From the NCBI GenBank assembly GCA_027922465.2, contig BQMF02000181.1, forward strand, positions 682,001-746,000: DNA of 64,000 bases. The letters run 5' to 3'. This document shows, piece after piece, positions 54,156 through 64,000 of the stretch. Within the stretch, counting starts at the first letter, position 1. The number at the start of each line of letters is the position of its first letter. A program made the position numbers and the translations under genes. The notes beneath the pieces were generated by a model. It had not been told where the DNA came from. It saw nothing but the letters and a program-made list of their open reading frames with translations, and did not search any database. The DNA comes from Turritopsis dohrnii (taxonomy: Eukaryota > Cnidaria > Hydrozoa > Anthoathecata > Oceaniidae).

Positions 54156-55174
54156 TTACGTCTTTAGCTTTGTGTGCTGTCTAAGGACAAGTGTCATTGG
54201 AACATATATTCTCGCAAGCTGTGCTGGTTCAGATTTATTATTAAGTTTATCATGCTCCATCCAACGTGTCGATGCGTTTCTTATTGTCTCGCCAATGTAA
54301 GTATCTTCACAAGAACACTCGCCTTTATAAATTACACACGACGCATGAGTTACTTTGTCCTTCAAAGGAAATGGGGATTGGATATTTCGTGTCGACCATA
54401 GTATGATGAAAATAAACTTGTGTTGAGTGTATTCCATTAAGCGCTGGGTAAATCGTTTAACATCAATTTCTGTTTGTGGGCAATAAGGAAGTTTAACGAA
54501 CACTTTCTTCCTTTCTTCAAATAACCATTCCGGTATCAAAGGATCACCTTTTCTTTGAAATTTCATTTATCACGCTTTGGACAAATCTATTTGGATAACC
54601 AGCTATCTGATACTTATTCTCTATATATGAGAGCTTGTTATCGAAATCTGATGAAATCATCTTGGCTCTATGTAGGTCTCCGAGAATTACGTTGCGTTTA
54701 TATCCTTTTGGAACTCCTGATGTCCAATGAGTAGGTAGTTTGTTATCTTTGTGATATACTGTTGCTTTGAAACGGTCACCATCTTGAATTATCTTAGTAT
54801 CCAAAAATCTCTTTGGGTTAGCTTCAACAGTTAGTTTAATATTTGGATGATAACTATTTAACGCTTCATATAATGTATCGATATCATTCTTTTTGCGTAT
54901 CGAAAATGTGTCATCAACATATCTTTTGTATAACTTAGGTTCTAAAGGTACCACCACTTCCTTCTCCATTTTGTTCATAAAAATATCCCTGAGGCTGATT
55001 CGAGGTAGGTCGCATGTTAACGTATTCAGGATGATTTTGAAAATGACGGTATAAGAAACTTTGAAAACTTGATAAATCTTTTGTCGTATTATCAACTGTA
55101 TATTCATACTTTCCATCTGAAATTCCTTCTTTTATCATATTGTTAACTTTGGCGATATAATCTTCTTTATTCAA
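54156..55174 (-). mobile_element. Penelope-like retroelement fragment (reverse transcriptase plus GIY-YIG)
   Basis: From 55174 to 54544 the minus strand encodes a reverse transcriptase (LYKRYVDDTFSIRK with the YVDD box, then DTKIIQDGDRFKATVYHK and LPTHWTSG), in two frames. From 54566 to 54156 comes a linker with TRNIQSPFPLKDKV and then a GIY-YIG endonuclease-like core: SCVIYKGECSCEDTYIGET followed by RNASTRWMEHD. This order is diagnostic of Penelope-like elements, whose endonuclease is fused after the reverse transcriptase. The 5' part and the catalytic second motif of the endonuclease are damaged or missing. Confidence 0.82.
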
Positions 55175-56456
55175 AATTTTTCAATCATTTTTCAATCTTT
55201 TCAAAGAGCTAAATGTGTTATCCTTCGCGTGGTATACATTTTGGGTAAATCGAGACGTCCATGATCTTAACAGGGATATCTTAAATTTAATGCTTTATCT
55301 TGCCTTGACAATTAGCAGGATATCAGGGAATTCCTACTTCCATCGATATAACACCAACAGATTTCGCTCTGTGTGAGGCTATAAATGGCTGTTTATCATC
55401 CTTATAAGGCATCAGGATACAATTTAAATTTGTTTAAAAGTCTAAAAGCTTCGAACATGGTTGATACTCCAAACGAAAAAGATTGGTGAATTACGAAATC
55501 AAAGAAATACAATGAATTTCTGTTTCTATATATATTTCGTATAAGTTAAAATATTAAGTATTTTGAGTAGATTGTTGCACGAGAACATGTCAATAAATTT
55601 AAATTTCTCAAAATTAACTCAAAATATCTTTAACATAATTTACAACAGAAAGATATAATAATAATAACTAATAATAAATAATAATAACATTTAACCAACG
55701 TCAAATTTTTGGGACAAAAAAACCCCCAAAGCCGTAAGTCCTAGGGCTAGGCTATATCTGCATCGCTTTTTCTGGTTTAACGAAATATTGAGTTGCAGTA
55801 AAATAATGAAGCATTGTTTTATTATCAACTTCCACAAACATACGAAAGAGGTCAATCATTGAAAGTGAGGTTAAATTTCAAAAGTTACATAAGCAAACAA
55901 GATGTGGATGCACTTACCTAGTGGAAACTACAAAGAAACCATAGAATCTACACTTAATAAATAAGTGGGTGCATCGCATTCTATAGAAATATATACACCT
56001 GTGATAGTTTGCTTAATTCGCGAAAAAAACATGTTTACAAAAATTTTACAAAATAGTTTTACACGAAAAACGTAATAAATACTCTTTATAAAAAAGTAAA
56101 AAGATATATAAAAAATCAAGAAAAAAATATTTCATGTAACTGTCACAAGAAATACTTACGAGCATATGGGTTTACCTTGGCTTTAACAACAGCGTGAAGA
56201 TGTTTATTACGTCATCACTACTTTCCCTGTTGTCATAGCAATAAACAAATTACAGATAATGAACTCAACCCTTAGTTCGATATAACAGCTCATTATTTTT
56301 AATTATCTTTCCAATTGGAAGAATAGTGCTGACCGAAAAAACTCAAGACTGATCAGCCTTTATTACAGCTGACAATCAAATGACAATTCTTAATAACAAA
56401 AATAAAACAACAACAGAAGGAAACTCAACAAAATAAATGAAACAGAACAGAAGCGA
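55175..56456. other. Intergenic region between Penelope fragment and EGF receptor gene
   Basis: AT-rich. Near 55918 and 56155 the minus strand shows good donor-like words (GTAAGTGC and GTAAGTAT) that could belong to unrecognised 5' UTR exons of a minus-strand gene, but no coding frame accompanies them. Confidence 0.35.
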
Positions 56457-56852
56457 TTATATAAGCGTACCACTAGAAAAACCACTGTCTTTCTCACATA
56501 AATACAACTCCTCTCCATACCTATGATAGTACATATCGTCGCCGTCACTGTCGCTATGCAACTCCAAGTCGTCGTATAACGGATTGTAGTAATCCTCTTC
56601 AATATCATCGTCAAGACCCATTGCCGCGATGACGTCATAGTAGGGATTCTCAAAAGCCAACATATGGCTGTCACCGTTTGGTAACATGGGCATTTCGAGT
56701 TCTTTCGATTCTCTCTTGATTTTTTTGAATAATGATGGATTTTTCGCCCTGTTTGTATGTCGCCAGATGAGGGCGATGAGAATGATTAATAGCAAACCGC
56801 CGATTACTAAATAAACAGGATGTTTTGTAGGAATACAAGTCCTCCATGTAAC
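56457..56852 (-). CDS. Last exon of the EGF receptor: transmembrane helix and cytoplasmic tail
   Basis: It starts with VTWRTCIPTKHP and a 17-20 residue hydrophobic helix followed by basic RHTNRAKN (stop-transfer). The tail has AFENPYYDVIAA and DYYNPLYDDLEL. Both NPYY and NPLY are NPxY sites for PTB adaptors, and YDVI with YNPL give a YxxI/YxxL pair 13 residues apart, close to but longer than a canonical ITAM. The end is SGFSSGTLI. Upstream exon 57591-56886 stops in a different phase at GTACGT (56885). Confidence 0.8.
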   Translation of the reverse strand, partial: VTWRTCIPTKHPVYLVIGGLLLIILIALIWRHTNRAKNPSLFKKIKRESKELEMPMLPNGDSHMLAFENPYYDVIAAMGLDDDIEEDYYNPLYDDLELHSDSDGDDMYYHRYGEELYLCEKDSGFSSGTLI

Positions 56853-59800
56853 CTGCGCATCAGATATCAAAGAAAGCTTACGTACCTGCAACGCTATTAA
56901 CAACATATTTCATAGTACCTCGATACCAAGAACTTCCGTGTGTTGGAGGCACCAGTACACCGTTGTAATAGTCATATTTTAATGCAACAGATAAATTTAC
57001 GTGACCGGCAAACAATAGCACATCCTCTACAATAGAACCGTTCACTGGGTTGTCTTGGTGTAAGAGGCTCATAGTTATCGACGACACATCTCGATTATCT
57101 TCAGAGTACATCTTTCGCACATGAACCACCCTTGAAACAAATAAGCCTGGATTTTTTTCGGGTGATCTGACGAATGAATCGAGTTTGCAATAGCCGTAAG
57201 TAGATATGTTTCTTTTTGGGAATTCGTCATGAACGAGTTTGTACTTGTTAAAGCAGTTTAGCATGAGATTTTCCAGATTCTCATTGAGCTTTTGTTTAGT
57301 ATAAGCAACAGCAAAGACATCTGCATCAACAAGTAAATTTATACGGAACGTGTAGGTGGCTGCATCAAAGCATTGACCGTTTATGTTATTGCATAAATAG
57401 CCTTGAGAGCAGTGACATTTACTTCGACACCCTTCACCATAATGCGACCAATCACAATCATCCGCGCATGTGCGGCCAGTAAAACCAACGGTACAATTGC
57501 ATTGGCCATCTATTTTATCACAAGGTGAGTGCGAATGATGGCATAGGCATTTTGATTGACACCTCCAGCCATAATTTCCATCAGCACATTCCTATGGAAA
57601 AGACAGTTCATGAATGTCAGAGAAAGTTAGTTTGTTAACGTTCCAATAAATGTTTTACACAGCTGGAAGCCTGAATCCCACAGTTGCTCATAACAATTTT
57701 TTTTTATTTGGCATTTCCACATTACATGCCTATTCGTCCAAAATTTTAAAATAGATATGCATTATAAAAGAATCTTGCGTTTTTAGTTGATTTAATATGC
57801 ATTATTAAAACATTATTATATAAATATATTATTATATAAATAACAATTAAAAACTTGGTTAAAAGGGAGAAGTAACTGACTGGAACATAGAATGAAACAA
57901 AAGGGAGGCGGAACTAGTCAGGATTGAAAACCGCTTGGAGTGGGCAAAAAAAATATAAAAAAATTGTAACTGAAACGGATCTAATACTTCTGCTTCAATT
58001 TCATTTCATCAAAACAAATTCATCATAACGGACAAAGGAACAATTTTTCAAATGGGTATCGTTGTTTTGTTCGAAATGACACCATACCAAACCACGCCCA
58101 TACCAAACCACGCCCATGATCGAACAAACAAGATATTATTAACTACCTCTTCACAAAAGTTTTCTTGGTAACCAGGCAAGCAAGTACATGAACCATTAAT
58201 ATAATTGCACTCGAGTGTTCGGTTACCATGACAATGACAATCTTTTGCACAATGTAAACCATAAGTTCCATTCGCACACCTCTCTTCGCAATGGATTCCC
58301 TTATAACCTTCAGTGCATCGACAGAACCCCTCCGCACTAAAAAGATTGAAGTGTCAGGTAACATACATGAAGTGAGATATTTGGTGGAGATAGTGATAAA
58401 TGAAGTACAGCTGTATTGAAGACATTTGTAGCTGTTGATGCGAATAAGTCAATTGGAAAACAAATCCTACATTCCGTGAGAAGAAGAACTTTATGTTAAG
58501 CAAACCTGTCACAATCAGCGCCATTTTGGCATTTGCACAGTTGTTCACAACCTAAGCCAAAAAAGTGTTCATTGCATTCTTTTTCACATGAAGCTCCTTG
58601 AAAACCAGCCAGACAATAACAAAAACCATCTCTATGGTCACACCGCCCATTATTTTGACATGTACAGGGCTGTGTACAATCTCTACCCCACCAGTTTTTT
58701 GGGCACTTCTCGCTGCATCGTACACCATTATAACCTGAAAATGATGGCAGAAAAATGAGAAATGATATTGAAGAATCAAAAATAGTCATGACAACAAACA
58801 TTAATTGGCCAACCTGGTTTACAAATGCATGAGCCAGATGCTGTATCACATTCATCTGTATTCCTATTTGTGCAATTACATTCTTTCATGCAGTCTTTAC
58901 CATAGAAGCCGTATTTACATGGTATTTCACAGTGATCCCCAGTAAAGCCGTGCAAACATGTGCACTTTCCTGTCACTATGTCACAAGCTGCACCATTTTT
59001 GCAGGAGCATTCGTATTTGCACGACTGACCCCAAGAGCCTTTGCATTTACTCTCACATCTAAAATAGAAAGATATCTGCATAAACCTTAACCATTATGCC
59101 CATTTACCATCAAAAATTGAGATTATATACCTTTCATCAGTATAACCAGGCTTGCATAAACATTTTCCAGTTTTCATATCACATCTATCGGTGTTTTTAC
59201 TGCAGGAACACGCATATGCACAGTTTTCACCATATTTATTTTCAGGGCAAGAATGTTCGCAGTGATCACCATAGAAACCAGGATTACATATGGTGTGACC
59301 ACTCACTGGGTCACATCGAGAATTTTTTGGATTTTGGCAATGTTGGGCACAGCCTTTCCCAAATAAATTTGAGGGGCATTGGATACGGCATGTAGGTCCA
59401 ATCCAACCAGCTGGACAGTCGCAGTTTCCAGTCTTCTCATCACATAAGCCACCATTAAGACAAGCACATCTGAAAACAAAATACAATGGAAAAAAGTTCT
59501 TTTGTCTACTTCTCAGTAAAATTATAGGAAACAGATGTAAGATGTACCTTTTGCTGCAATTTTCACCATAGGTTCCATTGGTACACTTCTCCTCGCATCT
59601 TTCTCCGGTAAATCCTGGTGGACACTGGCACGTACCATCAGCAGGGTCACATATCATGTACTCTCTACATGAACATATTTCTTTACAGCCACGTCCATAT
59701 GTGAAATTTTTGCATTTGATGTTACAGTGGGAGCCATAAAAACCAGGCAAACAGGAACATCTGCCTGTTCTTGAATCACAATACTCCATCGATGGACAAT

Positions 59801-62800
59801 TGCACCTCTTCTTACAACTAATTCCATAAAAACCTTAAATAACAAAAAAACATGAAATACATTTAAATTTGTGGACAACGAAAACTATAGAAATTCAATT
59901 ACCAATGCATTCAAATCATTTCCTAGATGAAGTGCTTGAAGGTAAATTTAAAGAAATCTGAACATACCTCTTGAGCATGGTATCTGGCAAAACTGTCCTT
60001 TATATCCTGGTTCACACATGCAAGTAAAACTCGATTCTCCACTTATACACCTGGCATTATTTTTACATGGATTTGGACTGCAGCCAAAACGTTGGCATTT
60101 CTCTCCATGATAATTCTCCAAACATTTACATTCTTTTTCATGGGTCACTATGACAACAGAAAAAAGAAATCACAAGGACTACTTTTTCAGTCCAAAATCT
60201 TAGTTTTCGATAAATATGACACAGACAGTTATTACTACTTGACTCCACTAAGTACATATAATGATAAACAAGGATTTTAAAAACAGTGATGCTCTTTTCT
60301 TTTTCAGTGTATTTCTAACGATCAAAAAAATAAAAATAAAAAAAGATCACCTTCATTTATCCCACATTGTGCATTAGGATAAGGACAAATTCCATTGCCA
60401 CTGCAATTTGTCTCTTTACCTTTGGTGTTTAAAGTAGGACACATGCTTTGGAATAAGTAGTAGCCATACAGTTCAATACGTAGACAACCAGAGATCATAA
60501 ATTTTGATGGATAAAAACGTATTGCCTTTGCAACCAATGCATAAGCAAGAACATGCTCAACTACTTCATCCTTTCCTGAAACAGTGAAAAAAAAAGATTT
60601 ATACAAAAATCCTTGAGCAGAAATTACAAATTTGCATAACAATTCCAGAGATCAGTGCAGGATTTCTAAAAAATGAAGATGAGGAGGAGGAAATATACAA
60701 TCAGCATATAGCAGTAGAACATCTTTCAACTTCATAATAAACATTGCACAGAGTTTACAGGAAAAGTACAATAACCATGCTTCCATCAAGCAAAAAATCA
60801 CTGAAGTACGTTTTCATAGAAAGAACCTCAAATGTACACATCATTTCAACGGAAATGCACTTTGTTGCAGTGACTCACCCATTCAGTCTGCTCTGCTTTA
60901 AATTACATAACATTTTTTTACTTTGACGAAAAGCAGATGGAATGCTTACTCTCTTAAAGGTTAACACTGTAAGTGATTGTTCTCCTGCTTTTAAACACAA
61001 TAATTGTTTTAGTAATAGCAGTAGGCAGTTTTTTCATAGTTAAATGAAATTCTAACAAAGCCTAAATAACCAGGTCTATTGTTTTACTTGTAATCGAAAC
61101 CTGAGGAATTAAGACAGTCAAAGGAAGTTTTATCTGTGACTTGTGAAATGATCCTGGCAGCCGCTTTCATTTTCAGTTTAAGTTATTGTCATTTTCACAG
61201 ATGAAAAAAATAATTGATAACAAAAGTTTCCTTCTATAGAACTTAATATTAGTAAAAATTAGTCAACTAACTATCTGTGTTTCCTTGAAACAAGTAAACA
61301 GCTTTCAAAGTATTATTTCGATAATAAGCAAAACTAAGTCCATCCAATGAAAACTTGACTTTGTATCTACAAGCAAAATAGTATTAGTGAATTAGTTGTT
61401 AGTATTCAGCATTAAAAAAACATTTCTATCATAATAAGAACCACTATCATAAACATAATCATCTACTTACTCCTCAGTATAACAATACCAACGATCCGAG
61501 TGATCTAGTTTCTCTCCACCTTGGGTAGCTATTTTATTGATTAGTGCAACTTCCGGCAAGTGAATTTCCAAGTAAAATAGGCCCCTGTTTCCATCAGTTG
61601 GCATCCATGCTCCTACACAAGTTGATACAGGAGAGATTTCAATCAACTTTCAATTGTATCACAGAATGTATTATAAAGCATTAACAATGAATAAACAGTG
61701 AAACAGTATGTCAGATTTGAACTGAAAGCTAGAAGGCTAGAAAACATTTCTTAAAAATTATTCTCGATTTACTTGAACCATGAAAGTTTATCTGATACTC
61801 AGTTCTGAACTATACCTATACACTGATGGAAGACCTTTTCAACACATCATCAGCTTTCTATTGTCATTTTCGTGAAGTCGCCAAATTAGAGATTTTATCA
61901 AATCAAGCTTTCCCTACCAAGTCCATTCAGTCGTGAGTAGACCAACTTTTTGCTTTTCCCAGCAGTTGATTGAAAAGAGCTATCAGGTATGAACCGACTC
62001 TGCATTCCAAGTTCTGTCCAAACATCAATGGATACTGGAGCAATCATCAAATTCTTGAAGTGGAAACTTTTTTCAGCTTGGTAAAGACGGAGAAAAAATG
62101 AACCAGCTTTCAAAGAAAATGTCTAAATCCAAATGGAATTAGATTTTTTTTAACAGAAATCTTGGAAGGAAACAAAAAGGCTAACTATGCCATCAATTAT
62201 CTTTTTAATGATCTACTATTCTTCAAGAGGACAATACCTATTCTTCATTATTTCTGCAGTCAGATATTACTTTTACAGATTTCTACATAATCAATTACAA
62301 TTGTTGAATTAGTTTTAATAAAAGGTTTGTTGTTTTGTCAAAACTATTAACTTATGTATGATTCATTATTTTAGGAGAGAAAATTGTAATTGAATCCTAA
62401 TTGAATGTTCTTTTACTAAAAGATATTTAATATTTTACAACCCTAACAGAGAATGGGATGATTTTCAGGAATAAAGATCATTTCTGATCCTAACCTTTAT
62501 TTTTGTTATATTTCTCGATAAACTTTCAGGCATCCTAAAAAATTTGCATGGGAACACTTGATAGAATAGAAAAATAAAATAAAAAATAAAAAAGCTTTTT
62601 GGAAGGAATGTGATCAGTAAACAATCATCAGTATTCCTCTATTTGTAATGATGTTACATTTCATTCATGTTTTTCAGTCTGTTCTTAAAACATCTATTTT
62701 ACACAAGATGCTCTCGGTTATATCATAAGACTTTTTTAGTATGCTGTCATGTTGTTCTTAGGAAGGGCTTGCCAAATTTCAATGATCACAAACATTTAAT

Positions 62801-63040
62801 AATAGAAACTTTTGTAAGGTTTTCATGAGTTTGTTCGCACATAAATACCTTTTTAACATTATGCCAGTTCAAGTGGACTGGATTGGAATAGATTTAAGTT
62901 ATGGTCTCTGATAATGGTGCAATTTTGGTTGCAACTACTTTTTTTATGAAATTGGTGAAACTATTCAATTCATCAAACAAAATCAATTCCATGAAACAGG
63001 AAAACCAGTAAACGATTACAAGGATGAAAATACATTTCAT
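56457..63040 (-). CDS. Single-pass receptor with discoidin domain, many EGF-like repeats and tyrosine-rich tail (MEGF/Draper-like)
   Basis: Exons in order: possible signal-peptide exon near 63040-62942 (MKCIFILVIVYWFSC), then 62122-61918, 61612-61471, 61376-61272, 60575-60351, 60147-59968, 59833-59548, 59469-59131, 59058-58814, 58734-58506, 58336-58147, 57591-56886 and 56852-56457. The second to fourth exons form a discoidin-type domain (LGMQSRFIPDSS, AWMPTDGNRGLFYLEI, SLDGLSFAYYRN). About 15 or more Cys-rich EGF/laminin-type repeats follow (CxCxxGFxGxxC), a membrane-proximal 150-residue region, a transmembrane helix (YLVIGGLLLIILIALIW) and a tail with AFENPYYDVI and YNPLYDDL. Such receptors mediate engulfment or adhesion. 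The last junction has a frame conflict (33 bases). First exon is tentative. Confidence 0.8.
58147..60147 (-). CDS. EGF-like repeat exons of the receptor
   Basis: Seven exons within these bounds each hold one to three cysteine-rich modules with the pattern CxxxGFxGxxCxxxC, for example CSCLPGFYGSHCNIKC, CQCPPGFTGERCEEKC and CTCLHGFTGDHCEIPC. Exon borders fall between or within modules at varied phases. The modules are of the MEGF/laminin-type EGF class rather than calcium-binding EGF. Nothing suggests a missing exon except possibly between 60351 and 61272. Confidence 0.82.
61918..62122 (-). CDS. Receptor exon: start of discoidin (F5/8C-like) domain
   Basis: It encodes TFSLKAGSFFLRLYQAEKS, then LGMQSRFIPDSSFQSTAGK and VYSRLNGL before a GTAGGG donor. 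LGM-x-IPDSSxxxS-x-ARLNG is the typical beginning of discoidin domains, which bind lipids or extracellular ligands. The domain continues in exons 61612-61471 and 61376-61272 and ends in 60575-60351 (IRFYPSKFMISGCLRIELYG). Confidence 0.78.
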
Positions 63041-63477
63041 GAAAGATATGAGTTGCAAAATAGAACCACTTTTCAATTTCAGTAATAGGGTTTCTTGTGT
63101 ATTTCTAAACACTACGAAAATTATATCTTCATTTATAGTCGAAGTAATAGTTCTTTTAATCGAAAAAAGTGCTCAATATTTGTTGAAATAGAGCAGAGTA
63201 TTGAAGAAAAAACTACAGTTTTTCAGTACTCAGAGTTTCAGGCCGTACGTATTGTACGACAATCTTCAACTAAATAAACCGTTTTACATATAATACAATG
63301 TTAGGGTATCCATCATGACGTCAGTTATTGTAATTTTGAGACGTAAATATCAGCTGATGTTTCCGACGGTGTCTGCATTTGGCGATAATTTCTTACCTTT
63401 TGTTGAGGTTTCTTCAAGGGTAATTTGCGATCCAGAACTTTTCATTTAGGCAAAGTAAACATCTTTTTGATTCTGGT
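63041..63477. other. Region upstream of the receptor gene
   Basis: It should hold the promoter and 5' end of the receptor gene, on the minus strand. No element could be identified. Confidence 0.35.
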
Positions 63478-64000
63478 GTGTATGATTTGGCTTTGGTGAT
63501 TATTTTCCAAGATATGACTGGTGTTCCGTTGTTTTTTTTTATATTCCAAACTTCTGTTGAAAGCGCTGTGTTGTTTTTGAAATTCAGAAAAGGTATGACA
63601 GATTTCCAATTAAAATTAAAACAAGACATTAAAAAGATTAAAGAATCTGGAAAAGTCTATGCTCCACTGACAAAACATCAAATATATAATATCTATTAAG
63701 TAAGGAAGAATACAACAGATTACTAACAAACTCAATCACCGAATCATACATGAAACTGAACAATAACATTAAGAACACCATAGATAAGGAAGGAAAAGTA
63801 ACTCTTAAAGAACACCATGTATTCGAAAAAACGATTGCTTCATAACCCTTAAGGATCATAAAGATAATTTCCTGAACAATCCTACAACACAACTTATTAA
63901 CCCTGCAAAGAACGAATTAGGAAGAATAAGCAAAGGAATTTTGGAAAACATAAACAAAGAAATAAGAACAAAAATGGATTTAAACCAATGGCAAAGCACA
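63478..64000 (+). pseudogene. Retroelement reverse transcriptase N-terminal region, frameshifted, runs off the window
   Basis: Blocks in successive frames read VESAVLFLKFRKGMTDFQ, LKLKQDIKKIKESGKVYAPL, then (shifted) LLTNSITESYMKL, and finally LKDHKDNFLNNPTTQLINP, NELGRISKGILENINKEI and MDLNQWQS. This matches the region just before the palm domain of a multicopy invertebrate reverse transcriptase (ITLKDHK...RLINPAKSELG). At least two frame breaks are present. The family could be Penelope-like or another non-LTR type; the catalytic part lies beyond 64000. Confidence 0.6.

Overview
This is a window of AT-rich animal nuclear DNA: there are spliced genes with GT/AG introns of about 50 to 1000 bases, no operons, and dense transposable elements. 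The host genes (an IBTK orthologue with an added SH3 domain, a discoidin/EGF receptor, a GT31 glycosyltransferase) and the mobile-element proteins (THAP, SWIM/YqaJ-type, P2X7-intracellular-like, PIF/Harbinger, Penelope, gypsy) suggest an early-branching invertebrate. A cnidarian is my best guess and a sponge is possible; the species cannot be fixed from the sequence alone.

Layout. 1-7,000: transposon territory. A damaged SWIM-domain protein gene and a convergent THAP-domain gene lie between 56-bp inverted repeats, with two ~0.9-1.1 kb direct repeat units between them, followed by a complete non-autonomous PIF/Harbinger element with TAA target duplications and a long hairpin. 7,277-9,174: two compact single-exon genes on the minus strand, a beta-1,3-galactosyltransferase-like enzyme and a membrane RING-H2 E3 ligase. 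9,348-19,991: one minus-strand gene of about 20 exons, recognised as inhibitor of Bruton tyrosine kinase (IBTK: ankyrin, SH3, RCC1, two BTB domains, conserved C-terminus); its introns hold several minisatellites and a mariner-like insertion. 20,000-25,000: sparse DNA with decayed P2X7-intracellular-like and THAP pieces. 25,500-36,000: decayed LINEs, an integrase-core pseudogene between inverted G-rich repeats, and a three-level nest (LINE, DNA element, MITE).

37,000-46,830: a cluster of four related PIF/Harbinger copies. One is close to autonomous (transposase plus convergent Myb/MADF-like protein). The other three are deletion derivatives that all keep the transposase N-terminus. One derivative is split by a gypsy-type LTR retrotransposon with 5-bp target duplications and near-identical LTRs. 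47,400-48,300: two short inverted-repeat elements. 49,548-51,117: a two-RRM hnRNP-type RNA-binding protein gene. 51,690-55,200: fragments of a LINE, a retroelement integrase and a Penelope-like element with GIY-YIG endonuclease. 56,457-63,040: a minus-strand gene of at least 12 exons for a single-pass receptor with a discoidin domain, many EGF-like repeats and a tyrosine-rich tail. 63,478-64,000: another reverse transcriptase fragment running off the window.

The host genes do not form one pathway. Two of them, the RING ligase and IBTK (whose human counterpart acts with cullin-3), are plausible ubiquitin-system proteins that happen to be neighbours. Several mobile-element ORFs carry single-base frameshifts; these may be real decay or long-read consensus errors. 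All identifications are by eye from motifs and remembered family sequences; no search was run.
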